NCBI RefSeq assembly: GCF_913063105.1 | Contig: NZ_CAJXYQ010000021.1 | Span: forward strand, 1 to 64,000 | Direction: 5' to 3' | Origin: an uncultured Draconibacterium sp. | GTDB taxonomy: Bacteria; Bacteroidota; Bacteroidia; Bacteroidales; Prolixibacteraceae | Length of the DNA stretch: 64,000 bases | In this document: positions 9,044 through 16,581 of the stretch, piece by piece | Layout: each line of letters starts with the position of its first letter | How positions within the stretch are numbered: position 1 is the stretch's first letter | Notes under the pieces: generated by a model | Databases searched by the model: none | Seen by the model: the letters and a program-made list of their open reading frames with translations, nothing else | Told to the model about the DNA's origin: nothing | Position numbers and translations under genes: made by a program

Positions 9044-10378
9044 ATGAAAGTTGTTATTGCGGGTGCAGGTGAAGTTGGTACGCATTTAGCACGAATGTTA
9101 ACCAATGAAAATCACGACATAACCCTGTTAGACGATTCGCCAGAGAAATTATCGAAGATTAGTAACGAGGTAGATTTGATGGCAGTAACAGGGTCGGCTC
9201 ACTCTTTTCAGGACTTAAAAAGTACTGATCTTGCAAAATCCGATTTATTTATTGCAGTTACCCCTTTCGAAGAACGGAACGTGTTGGCCTGCTCTATGGC
9301 TTCATATTTAGGAGTAAGTCGCACAATTGCACGAATTAACAACTCAGAATATCTTCAGGAAAGATACAGGGCCAAACTAAATAATCTTGGTATTAACGAG
9401 CTTATTTATCCCGAGAGCCTGGCCGCAAAAGAGATCGTTGCATCGGTAAAACAAACAGCAACACGACAGCTCATCGAGTTCTCAAACGGGAAACTGATTA
9501 TGATGGGGATTAAAGTTCGCGAAAATGCCCCGGTACTTAATAAAACCTTTGAAGAACTCTCGCAGGAAAACCAACACCTGCTGGTTGTTGCCATAAACCG
9601 CGATAATGAAACGATTATTCCGAACGGTAATGATTTTATAAAAAATGGTGACATCGTATTTTTTGTTACCACACCGGCCGAACAAAATAACGTATACGAA
9701 CTTACCGGCAAGAAACTGTTCGAAGTTAAAAACATAATGTTTTTGGGAGGAAGTCGAATTGCCCAAAAGGCGGTAGAGAAACTCGGCGAAAATTATCGAA
9801 TAAAAATTATTGAAGGTGACCGCAAAAAATGCGAAAAAATCGCTGATAAATTTGAAAAAGTTCTGGTAATTAATGGCGACGGGCGTAATCTCAACCTACT
9901 TCGTGAAGAAGGCATTGAAAAAATGGATGCTTTTGTTGCCACCACCGGAAATTCGGAAACAAATATTTTAGGTTGTCACCTGGCAAAAACATTTGGTGTA
10001 CGCCGAACTGTTGCTGAAGTTGAAAACCTCGCTTATATGAACCTGGCCGACAATATGGACATTGGTAGTATTTTCAATAAAAAGCTTATTGCTGCAGGCT
10101 ATATTTATCGCTTTACTTTAAATGCCGAAATTTCAAAAGTAAAATGCCTGACGGCATCAGATGCTGAAGTTTTTGAATTTATTGCCAAACCCGGTGCCCG
10201 AATTACCCAGAAACCGATAAAGGATCTTGATTTTCCAACGGAAGCAAAAATAGGGGGCGTAATTCGCGGAAACATGGGATATATTGCCCATGGGTACACC
10301 CAGATTCAGGAAGGCGACAAAGTGGTGGTGTTCACTTTGCCATCAGGAATAAAAAAACTGGAACGATTCTTCAAATAG
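9044..10378 (+). CDS. trkA: Trk potassium uptake regulator TrkA
   Basis: Peripheral nucleotide-binding subunit that gates the TrkH potassium channel. At 444 residues it has the tandem RCK architecture: a first Rossmann domain starting VVIAGAGEVGTHLARML (3-19), a TrkA-C domain, a second Rossmann domain near 230 with FLGGSRIAQKAVEKL and VINGDG, and a second TrkA-C domain. The trkH gene follows after 17 bases, so the pair is an operon. The 196-base upstream gap holds two copies of ATTATTTTGCT, each close to the -7 promoter consensus. Confidence 0.96.
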   Translation: MKVVIAGAGEVGTHLARMLTNENHDITLLDDSPEKLSKISNEVDLMAVTGSAHSFQDLKSTDLAKSDLFIAVTPFEERNVLACSMASYLGVSRTIARINNSEYLQERYRAKLNNLGINELIYPESLAAKEIVASVKQTATRQLIEFSNGKLIMMGIKVRENAPVLNKTFEELSQENQHLLVVAINRDNETIIPNGNDFIKNGDIVFFVTTPAEQNNVYELTGKKLFEVKNIMFLGGSRIAQKAVEKLGENYRIKIIEGDRKKCEKIADKFEKVLVINGDGRNLNLLREEGIEKMDAFVATTGNSETNILGCHLAKTFGVRRTVAEVENLAYMNLADNMDIGSIFNKKLIAAGYIYRFTLNAEISKVKCLTASDAEVFEFIAKPGARITQKPIKDLDFPTEAKIGGVIRGNMGYIAHGYTQIQEGDKVVVFTLPSGIKKLERFFK

Positions 10379-10395
10379 AAGTAAACAGCCAGAAC

Positions 10396-11841
10396 ATGAA
10401 TTTAAAAATCATTTTCAGAGTACTCGGTTTTCTGCTAATTGTTGAAGGTATTGCCATGTGCATTGCCCTGCTGGTTGCTCTTATTTATGGTGAATCGGAT
10501 ATTCTTGCATTCCTGATCTCAGCCGGAATTAACCTTGCCATTGGAGGTGCTATCGCCGTTGGAACCACAAAAGCAAAAAAAGAAATAGGAAAACGCGAAG
10601 GATTCATAATCGTTTCCATGGTATGGATTGTTTTTTCGTTTTTTGGCAGTCTGCCCTACATTATAAGTGGTTCTATTCCGAGTTTTACCGACGCCTTTTT
10701 TGAAACAATTTCCGGATTTACAACAACCGGCTCATCCATTTTAAACGATATTGAAGCATTACCACATGGTATGCTTTTTTGGCGCAGCATTACCCAGTGG
10801 CTCGGAGGCATGGGAATCATTGTCTTGTCTCTTGCCATTCTACCGGTATTTGGAATTGGGGGTATGCAGCTTTTTATGGCCGAGGTGCCTGGGCCTACAC
10901 CCGATAAAATAAGTCCAAGGATTAAGCAAACAGCCAAAACGCTCTGGGTAATTTACCTGGCTTTTACTATTGCCGAAACACTACTTTTGTGGATTGGAGG
11001 AATGTCGTTTTTTGATGCAATATGTCACTCGTTTACCACAATGGCCACCGGAGGTTTTTCTACAAAACAAGCCAGTATTGCGCATTGGCCATCGCCGTTT
11101 ATACAATATGTTATAATCATTTTTATGTTCCTGGCCGGAACAAACTTCACTCTTTCCTACTTTGCCATAAAAGGTAAATTTTCAGTGGCTTATAAAGACG
11201 AAGAATTTAAATATTATAGTTTTTTTACGCTCGGCTTTACCGCTTTAATATTTATTGGCCTGCTAATAACTACCCAACTTGGGGTTGAAAAGGCCTTTCG
11301 CGATGCATTGTTTCAGGTAATAACAATTATTACAACAACGGGTTATGCAACTGCCGATTACCTCACATGGGCGCCGGTTCTTACCATGCTCATTTTTCTG
11401 TTGTTCTTTTTTGGGGGCTCTGCGGGTTCAACAGGTGGTGGCATAAAAATTATGCGAATAGTAGTGCTGCTAAAAAATGGTTATTACGAACTAAAACGCC
11501 TGGTTCATCCCAATGCAATTATTCCTGTTCGTTTTAACAAGCACTCGGTTGATGCCAAAATTGTAACCAATGTATTGGCTTTCTTCATGATTTACTTTGT
11601 AATTTTTGCCTTTAGCACGGTTATATTTACCTTAATTGAACCCGACATGGAATCATCGATGGGTGCTGTTGCAACCTGTTTGGGTAATATTGGTCCTGGA
11701 CTTGGGAGTGTTGGCCCGGCAGAAAATTTTTACCACATTAAACCTGTTGGTAAATGGTTCTTATCTTTTCTGATGCTGTTGGGAAGGCTTGAATTATTTA
11801 CCGTGCTCGTTCTTTTCTCGCCATCATTCTGGAAAGAATAA
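10396..11841 (+). CDS. trkH: Trk potassium uptake channel TrkH
   Basis: Integral membrane potassium-translocating subunit, partner of TrkA. The 481 residues contain the repeated M1-P-M2 units with selectivity-filter-like TTTGSS, TMATGGFS, TTTGYAT and CLGNIGPGLG segments. FFGGSAGSTGGGIK is a well conserved TrkH motif before the last repeats. The stop lies six bases from the convergent stop of the next gene, and no separate terminator is visible between them. Confidence 0.96.
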   Translation: MNLKIIFRVLGFLLIVEGIAMCIALLVALIYGESDILAFLISAGINLAIGGAIAVGTTKAKKEIGKREGFIIVSMVWIVFSFFGSLPYIISGSIPSFTDAFFETISGFTTTGSSILNDIEALPHGMLFWRSITQWLGGMGIIVLSLAILPVFGIGGMQLFMAEVPGPTPDKISPRIKQTAKTLWVIYLAFTIAETLLLWIGGMSFFDAICHSFTTMATGGFSTKQASIAHWPSPFIQYVIIIFMFLAGTNFTLSYFAIKGKFSVAYKDEEFKYYSFFTLGFTALIFIGLLITTQLGVEKAFRDALFQVITIITTTGYATADYLTWAPVLTMLIFLLFFFGGSAGSTGGGIKIMRIVVLLKNGYYELKRLVHPNAIIPVRFNKHSVDAKIVTNVLAFFMIYFVIFAFSTVIFTLIEPDMESSMGAVATCLGNIGPGLGSVGPAENFYHIKPVGKWFLSFLMLLGRLELFTVLVLFSPSFWKE

Positions 11842-11847
11842 GCGCAT

Positions 11848-12462
11848 TTAATACTCCAGTTCGCCTTTGCCCTGTCTTGTTATTGTTGGTTCGTCGGTAG
11901 TACAATCAATTATTGTTGAAGGCACCAGTTCTCCGTAGCCGCCATCAATAACCAGATCTGCCACATCGGCAAATTTCTCGTAAATCAACTCAGGATCGGT
12001 TGTATACTCTAATATTTCATCATCGTCGTGTACCGACGAAGATAAAATCGGGTTACCCAGCTCGCAAACAATCTCGCGAATAATATTATTATCCGGAATT
12101 CGAATGCCAACCGTCTTTTTCTTTCCTTTAAAATACTTCGGTACTTTATTGTTTGCCTCTAAAATAAAAGTAAAAGGTCCCGGCAGGTTCTTTCTTATCA
12201 GTTTAAAAATATGATTCGGTATGGGTTTGGTGTAATCCGACAAATGACTAAAATCGCTGCAAATAAACGAGAAATTACTTTTTTCTACCTGTATGCCTTT
12301 GTAACGAGCCACTTTTTCAACTGCTTTCTGGTTGGTAATATCGCATCCCAATCCATAAACGGTATCGGTTGGGTAAACAATAACCCCTCCTCCACGTAAC
12401 ACATCAACAACTTTTCTGATCTCTCGGGGATTAGGATTTTCGTTGAATAAACGTACCAACAT
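11848..12462 (-). CDS. L-threonylcarbamoyladenylate synthase-type protein
   Basis: YrdC/Sua5/YciO-fold protein. The family makes threonylcarbamoyl-AMP from Thr, bicarbonate and ATP for t6A37 tRNA modification. The body shows [20 protein letters not shown]-type nucleotide-binding residues and [11 protein letters not shown], with NPILSSSV and PSTIIDCT near the end. The open frame begins at 12516, but [10 protein letters not shown] at 12462 matches the usual family start. At 204 residues it lacks the extra C-terminal Sua5 domain. It could be the YciO-like paralogue rather than the main t6A enzyme. Divergent from mnmD. Confidence 0.88.
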   Translation of the reverse strand: MLVRLFNENPNPREIRKVVDVLRGGGVIVYPTDTVYGLGCDITNQKAVEKVARYKGIQVEKSNFSFICSDFSHLSDYTKPIPNHIFKLIRKNLPGPFTFILEANNKVPKYFKGKKKTVGIRIPDNNIIREIVCELGNPILSSSVHDDDEILEYTTDPELIYEKFADVADLVIDGGYGELVPSTIIDCTTDEPTITRQGKGELEY

Positions 12463-12573
12463 AGTTTTTTCTAATTTTGGCCGGTAAAAATAGGTTTTTA
12501 AAAACGGAAAGTACATTTTATTGCCTGCTTTTTAGCATACTAAAGCCTTAAAGCAAAAAAAAATTACTAAAAC

Positions 12574-13245
12574 ATGCAAAGAAAAATAATAAACACCGGC
12601 GATGGTTCTAAAACGCTTTTTATTCCCGAAATGGACGAACAATATCATTCGGTTAACGGAGCACTAACAGAATCGCGCTACGTATACCTCGAACGGGGTT
12701 ATCTGTATAGTAAAGCAATAAATCCGGTAGTTTTAGAAATTGGATTTGGTACCGGGTTAAACGCCCTTATTACCGCACTGCATTCCAATTCCTTGCAAAA
12801 ACCAACTACCTACATAACACTGGAGAAATATCCAATAACCCCAAATGAAATGGAGAAATTAAATTATGGAGATTTAATTTCAGCGGATGCGCAACAGGTT
12901 TTTACAAAATTACATGAGGTCCCCTGGAATATTAAAACAAGCATTACTCCCTACTTCAATCTTTTAAAAATTAAAGTAGATGTAACCACCTTCTCCTTTA
13001 CTGAGCTACCACCGGCAGATGTAATATATTTTGATGCATTTGGCCCCGACAAGCAACCGGAAATGTGGGATGAGTTGATTTTTAAAACACTTTTTGAACA
13101 CAGTGCGGCTAACTCAATTTTGGTAACCTATAGTGCAAAAGGGGAAATCCGTAGACGCCTGGAACGATCAGGATATTTAACAGAACGGCTGCCAGGGCCT
13201 CCCGGAAAACGCCAGATGCTGCGTGCAGCAAAGCCTTTAGGCTAG
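12574..13245 (+). CDS. mnmD: MnmD-like tRNA methyltransferase
   Basis: SAM-dependent methyltransferase of the DUF752/MnmC-N type, which methylates the aminomethyl group of (c)mnm5s2U at tRNA position 34. Residues about 50-60 show EIGFGTGLNAL (SAM loop), about 145-160 VIYFDAFGPDKQPEMWD (catalytic region), and near 185 VTYSAKGEIRRRL. The C-terminal LPGPPGKRQMLRA is diagnostic. At 223 residues it carries only the methyltransferase half, without the MnmC oxidase domain, as is usual in Bacteroidota. Confidence 0.92.
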   Translation: MQRKIINTGDGSKTLFIPEMDEQYHSVNGALTESRYVYLERGYLYSKAINPVVLEIGFGTGLNALITALHSNSLQKPTTYITLEKYPITPNEMEKLNYGDLISADAQQVFTKLHEVPWNIKTSITPYFNLLKIKVDVTTFSFTELPPADVIYFDAFGPDKQPEMWDELIFKTLFEHSAANSILVTYSAKGEIRRRLERSGYLTERLPGPPGKRQMLRAAKPLG

Positions 13246-13275
13246 AAACACCAAAGATTTCGACAAGCTGAACAA

Positions 13276-13297
13276 CGAACACGATTGTTCGATTTTT
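13276..13297 (+). terminator. Likely mnmD terminator
   Basis: CGAACA / TGTTCG stem with a CGAT loop, then ATTTTT, about 30 bases past the mnmD stop. Moderate stem strength. Confidence 0.6.
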
Positions 13298-13537
13298 CCT
13301 GACTTAAAATTTTTTAACATTTTTTAATTGCTCAACATTTGTCTTTTTAATCGCTTAAAAAAATCGTGCAAAAATCGCTTGAAATAGTTTAAAAACCAAC
13401 CGTTTGACATTTTGTTAAGCAATTACCTAAAGTCAGAAAAAGTGATTTTTGATAGATATTTTCAATTTTTCCAGCTGAATTATTCTTGGAATTTGCAAAA
13501 ATTCCTTTAAAATTTGAACTTCATTCAACGTGAAGTT

Positions 13538-14053
13538 ATGATATACCAATTTCAAATTATTTCACAAGAAACCCAAAACTTCCGTCTGGAAGTTGCTCTG
13601 GATGAGAAACATTCATTTTTCGATTTTCATAGCATTATACAGAAAAGTGTTGGTTTTGAGTCACACCAACTGGCCTCATTTTTTGTTTCGAACAATAGAT
13701 GGCGAAAGCTGGTTGAGATTTCGATGTTAGACTTAGGTATAAACGGTGCAGCCTACTATATTATGCAAAAAACAAAGCTGCACGATTTGTTGCAAAATGT
13801 TGGGCAACATCTTATTTATACATTCGATTTTTTGAACGACAGGTCTTTTTTTATAGAACTAACTGGAATAATTATGGGAAAAAATCTTAATGAACCATTA
13901 GTCGCTTTAAAACAAGGCGATTCCCCCGTTCAGGTTTTAGGAGAAGAAGAAGTTGAACTTGAAACTGGTTCACTCCAGGAGGAAGAAGTTTATATGGATT
14001 TTGGAGAACTTGATGATTACACTGAAATCTTTGGCGAAATGGACGATTTCTGA
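13538..14053 (+). CDS. pRiA4b ORF-3-like protein
   Basis: A 171-residue cytosolic protein resembling the plasmid pRiA4b ORF-3 / IS1096 passenger family. It starts IYQFQIISQETQNFRLEVAL, has the typical SFFDFHSIIQKSVGF helix and FFVSNNRW, then LHDLLQNVGQHLIYTFDF. The C-terminal 40 residues are strongly acidic (EEEVELETGSLQEEEVYMD). The open frame reaches a TTG at 13514, but ATG at 13538 matches the domain start. No transposase is nearby, so the gene appears domesticated. The upstream gap contains a short palindrome, GGAATTT-GCAA-AAATTCC (13488-13505). Molecular function unknown. Confidence 0.82.
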   Translation: MIYQFQIISQETQNFRLEVALDEKHSFFDFHSIIQKSVGFESHQLASFFVSNNRWRKLVEISMLDLGINGAAYYIMQKTKLHDLLQNVGQHLIYTFDFLNDRSFFIELTGIIMGKNLNEPLVALKQGDSPVQVLGEEEVELETGSLQEEEVYMDFGELDDYTEIFGEMDDF

Positions 14054-14094
14054 TCAATGAGGAAAAACGTTTAATCCATGTTTTAAGAAATTCC

Positions 14095-14128
14095 AAGACT
14101 GTTTGATATTTTGAACAGTCTTTTTTTT
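14095..14128 (+). terminator. Terminator before miaA
   Basis: AAGACTGTT / AACAGTCTT perfect 9-bp stem with a 10-base loop and eight or more T, between the pRiA4b-like gene and miaA. Confidence 0.9.
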
Positions 14129-14157
14129 GTCATTAATTTGCGGTAAAACGTGAATAC

Positions 14158-15060
14158 ATGCCAAAAACTCTTGTTGTAATAACCGGCCCAACCGGAATTG
14201 GAAAAACCGATTTAAGCATAAAACTTGCCCAGCATTTTAATACAGAAATAGTATCAGCCGATTCGCGACAAATTTTTAAAGAATTGAGTATTGGCACGGC
14301 CGTACCCTCAGCAAGCGAACTTGCCACCGTAAAACATCATTTTATTCACAGCCACTCGGTTGAAGAAAACTACAACGCAAGCCGCTACGAATCGGAAGCA
14401 CTTGAACGGATTGAGCAATTATTTCAAAAAAAAGATATTCTTTTGTTGGTGGGTGGTTCAATGCTTTATATTGATGCCATTTGCAAAGGAATAGACATAA
14501 TGCCTGATGCCGATCCGGAAATTCGGGCAGCACTTAAAAAGCAACTTGCCGATGAAGGTCTGGAAAGTTTACGGCTTCAACTAAAAAAACTTGACCCGGA
14601 GTACTATAAAACGGTTGATTTAAAAAATCCAAATCGCATTATTCATGCGCTTGAAATTAGTATTCAAACGGGTAAACCTTATTCGTCGTTTCGTTTAAAT
14701 ACCAAAAAAAAGCGGCATTTCAACATTATAAAAATTGCCTTAAACTGCGAGCGCGACGTGCTTCACAACAGAATAAACCTGCGGGTAGATAAAATGATGG
14801 AGGCTGGCCTGGAAAAAGAAGCCCGGCGAGTATATCCTAAAAAAGAATGGAACTCTTTAAATACGGTTGGTTACCGCGAATTATTTGCTTTTTTTGATGG
14901 TAAAATTACACGCGACAATGCAGTTGAATTAATTAAACGTAACTCGCGAAGATACGCCCGCAAACAAATTACATGGTTTCGGCGCGACGAAACAGTTAAC
15001 TGGTTTGAGCCAACAGACACACGAGAAATCATCAACTTTATTACATCACAATTAGGCTAA
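14158..15060 (+). CDS. miaA: tRNA dimethylallyltransferase
   Basis: Transfers a dimethylallyl group to A37 of tRNAs reading U-initial codons. GPTGIGKTDLS (10-20) is the P-loop, DSRQIFKELSIGTA carries the catalytic Asp and substrate contacts, and LLVGGSMLYIDAIC, LNTVGYRE and RYARKQITWFRR are family signatures. At 300 residues it has the usual length. It follows a strong terminator by 29 bases and begins a five-gene run (miaA, NUDIX, gmhA, gmhB, rel) with almost no gaps; the next gene starts one base after its stop. Confidence 0.96.
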   Translation: MPKTLVVITGPTGIGKTDLSIKLAQHFNTEIVSADSRQIFKELSIGTAVPSASELATVKHHFIHSHSVEENYNASRYESEALERIEQLFQKKDILLLVGGSMLYIDAICKGIDIMPDADPEIRAALKKQLADEGLESLRLQLKKLDPEYYKTVDLKNPNRIIHALEISIQTGKPYSSFRLNTKKKRHFNIIKIALNCERDVLHNRINLRVDKMMEAGLEKEARRVYPKKEWNSLNTVGYRELFAFFDGKITRDNAVELIKRNSRRYARKQITWFRRDETVNWFEPTDTREIINFITSQLG

Positions 15061-15061
15061 T

Positions 15062-15514
15062 ATGGGACAATTTATTATACGGGTTTACGGATTAATTGTA
15101 AACAACAAAAACGAAATCCTGTTATCTGACGAGTTTGTACTGAACACCAAAATGACCAAATTCCCGGGTGGTGGCTTAGAGTTTGGCGAAGGATTAATTG
15201 ATGGACTTAAACGCGAATTTGAAGAGGAATGTAATGGCCAGCAACTAAAAAACATTCGGCATTTTTACACCACCGACTTTTATCAGAAAGCACTCTATTT
15301 CGAAAATGCCCAGCTAATTAGCATCTACTTTTTGGCTGATTTGCATGCCCCTCTGAAGTTTCGAATTACAAACAAAGCTTTTGATTTTGAGATAGAAGGT
15401 GCAGAACAACAAAGCTTCCGGTGGGAAAAAATAAAAGACCTGAAAGAGAGCGATATTACTTTTCCAATTGATAAATTTGTACTCAACAAGCTTAAAGAAA
15501 CTTTTGATGTGTAA
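15062..15514 (+). CDS. NUDIX hydrolase
   Basis: A 150-residue NUDIX-fold pyrophosphohydrolase. The Nudix box is intact: GGLEFGEGLIDGLKREFEEE (about 38-57), fitting Gx5Ex7REUxEExGU. The substrate is not predictable; nucleoside diphosphate derivatives are typical. It lies between miaA (one-base gap) and gmhA (eight-base overlap), so its translation is probably coupled to both. A role in house-cleaning or in nucleotide-sugar turnover next to the heptose genes is possible but only inferred from position. Confidence 0.9.
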   Translation: MGQFIIRVYGLIVNNKNEILLSDEFVLNTKMTKFPGGGLEFGEGLIDGLKREFEEECNGQQLKNIRHFYTTDFYQKALYFENAQLISIYFLADLHAPLKFRITNKAFDFEIEGAEQQSFRWEKIKDLKESDITFPIDKFVLNKLKETFDV

Positions 15515-16088
15515 AACAGCTGAACAGATTAAAGAATTGTCGGTACTTTGCGAACGTGTGCTTGCCGACAAGCAAATTACAGCCACCTTAGACCAGGTAA
15601 CTACCACTATTATAAATGCCTATAAAACAGGAAACAAAACCATTTTTTGCGGCAACGGAGGCAGTGCTGCCGAAGCACAACATTTGGCTGCCGAACTATC
15701 AGGCAAATTTAATTTCGAGCGCCGGCCAATTCCGGCAGAAGCCTGCCATGTTAACTCCTCGTTTGTTACCGCAGTATCAAACGATTATGATTTTACGCAA
15801 GTGTATAGCCGCCACATTGATGGCTTTGGTTGTAAAGGCGATATTTTAATTGGCTTATCTACCTCCGGAACTTCAGAAAATATTGTAAACGCATTTAAAA
15901 CTGCCCAAACAAAAGGATTAACAACTGTAGCCTTAACCGGCAAAACCGGAGGAGCTTTAGATGCACTCAGCGATTTTATAATCAAGGTGCCTTCAGAAAA
16001 TGTACCGCGCATTCAAGAAATTCACCTGCTATTGGGCCATATTATTTGCGAGAAAGTTGAAAAAGCTCTTTTTGGAGATGAACACTAA
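15507..16088 (+). CDS. gmhA: Phosphoheptose isomerase
   Basis: SIS-fold isomerase converting sedoheptulose 7-phosphate to D-glycero-D-manno-heptose 7-phosphate, the first step of ADP-heptose synthesis for LPS inner core. GNGGSAAEAQHLAAELSGKF, LIGLSTSGTSENI and the C-terminal EIHLLLGHIICEKVE are characteristic. The frame is open from 15468, but the ATG at 15507 (MCKTAEQIKEL) gives the usual 193 residues and overlaps the NUDIX stop by eight bases. The next gene, gmhB, encodes the phosphatase of the same pathway. Confidence 0.94.
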   Translation: MCKTAEQIKELSVLCERVLADKQITATLDQVTTTIINAYKTGNKTIFCGNGGSAAEAQHLAAELSGKFNFERRPIPAEACHVNSSFVTAVSNDYDFTQVYSRHIDGFGCKGDILIGLSTSGTSENIVNAFKTAQTKGLTTVALTGKTGGALDALSDFIIKVPSENVPRIQEIHLLLGHIICEKVEKALFGDEH

Positions 16089-16563
16089 AAATGAAAATAA
16101 GGCTCTTTTTCTCGATCGCGATGGAACCATAAACATTGAAAAGAATTATGTGTACAAAATTGAAGATTTTGAATTCATTCCCGGAATTTTTGAACTACTC
16201 AAACGCTATCAGGATAAAGGTTTTCTGTTATTTATTGTTACCAATCAATCGGGTATTGCCCGAAAATACTACACCGAAACAGATTTTAAACACTTAACCG
16301 AATGGATGCTTCAACAGCTTGAAAAACAAGGAATTCACATAACAAAAGTCTATCATTGCCCGCATCACCCGTCAATTACAGGCGAATGTAATTGTCGCAA
16401 ACCAAATCCGGGCATGCTTAACCTGGCCATAGAACAATTTAATATTAGTCCTGTTAAATCTGTGTTGATCGGAGATAAAAAAAGAGATATTTTGGCCGGA
16501 CAAAGAGCAGGGATTGGAAAGAATTTATATATTCAAAATTTATTACAGACAGGTTTCGAATAA
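16078..16563 (+). CDS. gmhB: Heptose 1,7-bisphosphate 7-phosphatase
   Basis: HAD-IIIA phosphatase removing the 7-phosphate of heptose 1,7-bisphosphate. LFLDRDGTI carries the nucleophile and acid Asp residues, TNQSGIAR is motif II, and GDKKRDILAGQRAGI is motif IV. CPHHPSITGECNC supplies the Cys/His zinc site typical of GmhB and of histidinol phosphatases. The frame extends upstream inside gmhA; ATG 16078 overlaps the gmhA stop by 11 bases and gives 161 residues. The position after gmhA supports the heptose substrate over histidinol phosphate. Confidence 0.9.
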   Translation: MNTKNENKALFLDRDGTINIEKNYVYKIEDFEFIPGIFELLKRYQDKGFLLFIVTNQSGIARKYYTETDFKHLTEWMLQQLEKQGIHITKVYHCPHHPSITGECNCRKPNPGMLNLAIEQFNISPVKSVLIGDKKRDILAGQRAGIGKNLYIQNLLQTGFE

Positions 16564-16581
16564 AGTTCAGACAAGCAAAAG

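Noticed and set aside
13250..13275. TTCGACAAGCTGAACAACGA resembling a dispersed repeat
   Set aside because: Only one short copy is visible in the window, and no inverted partner was found, so a repeat call is not supported.
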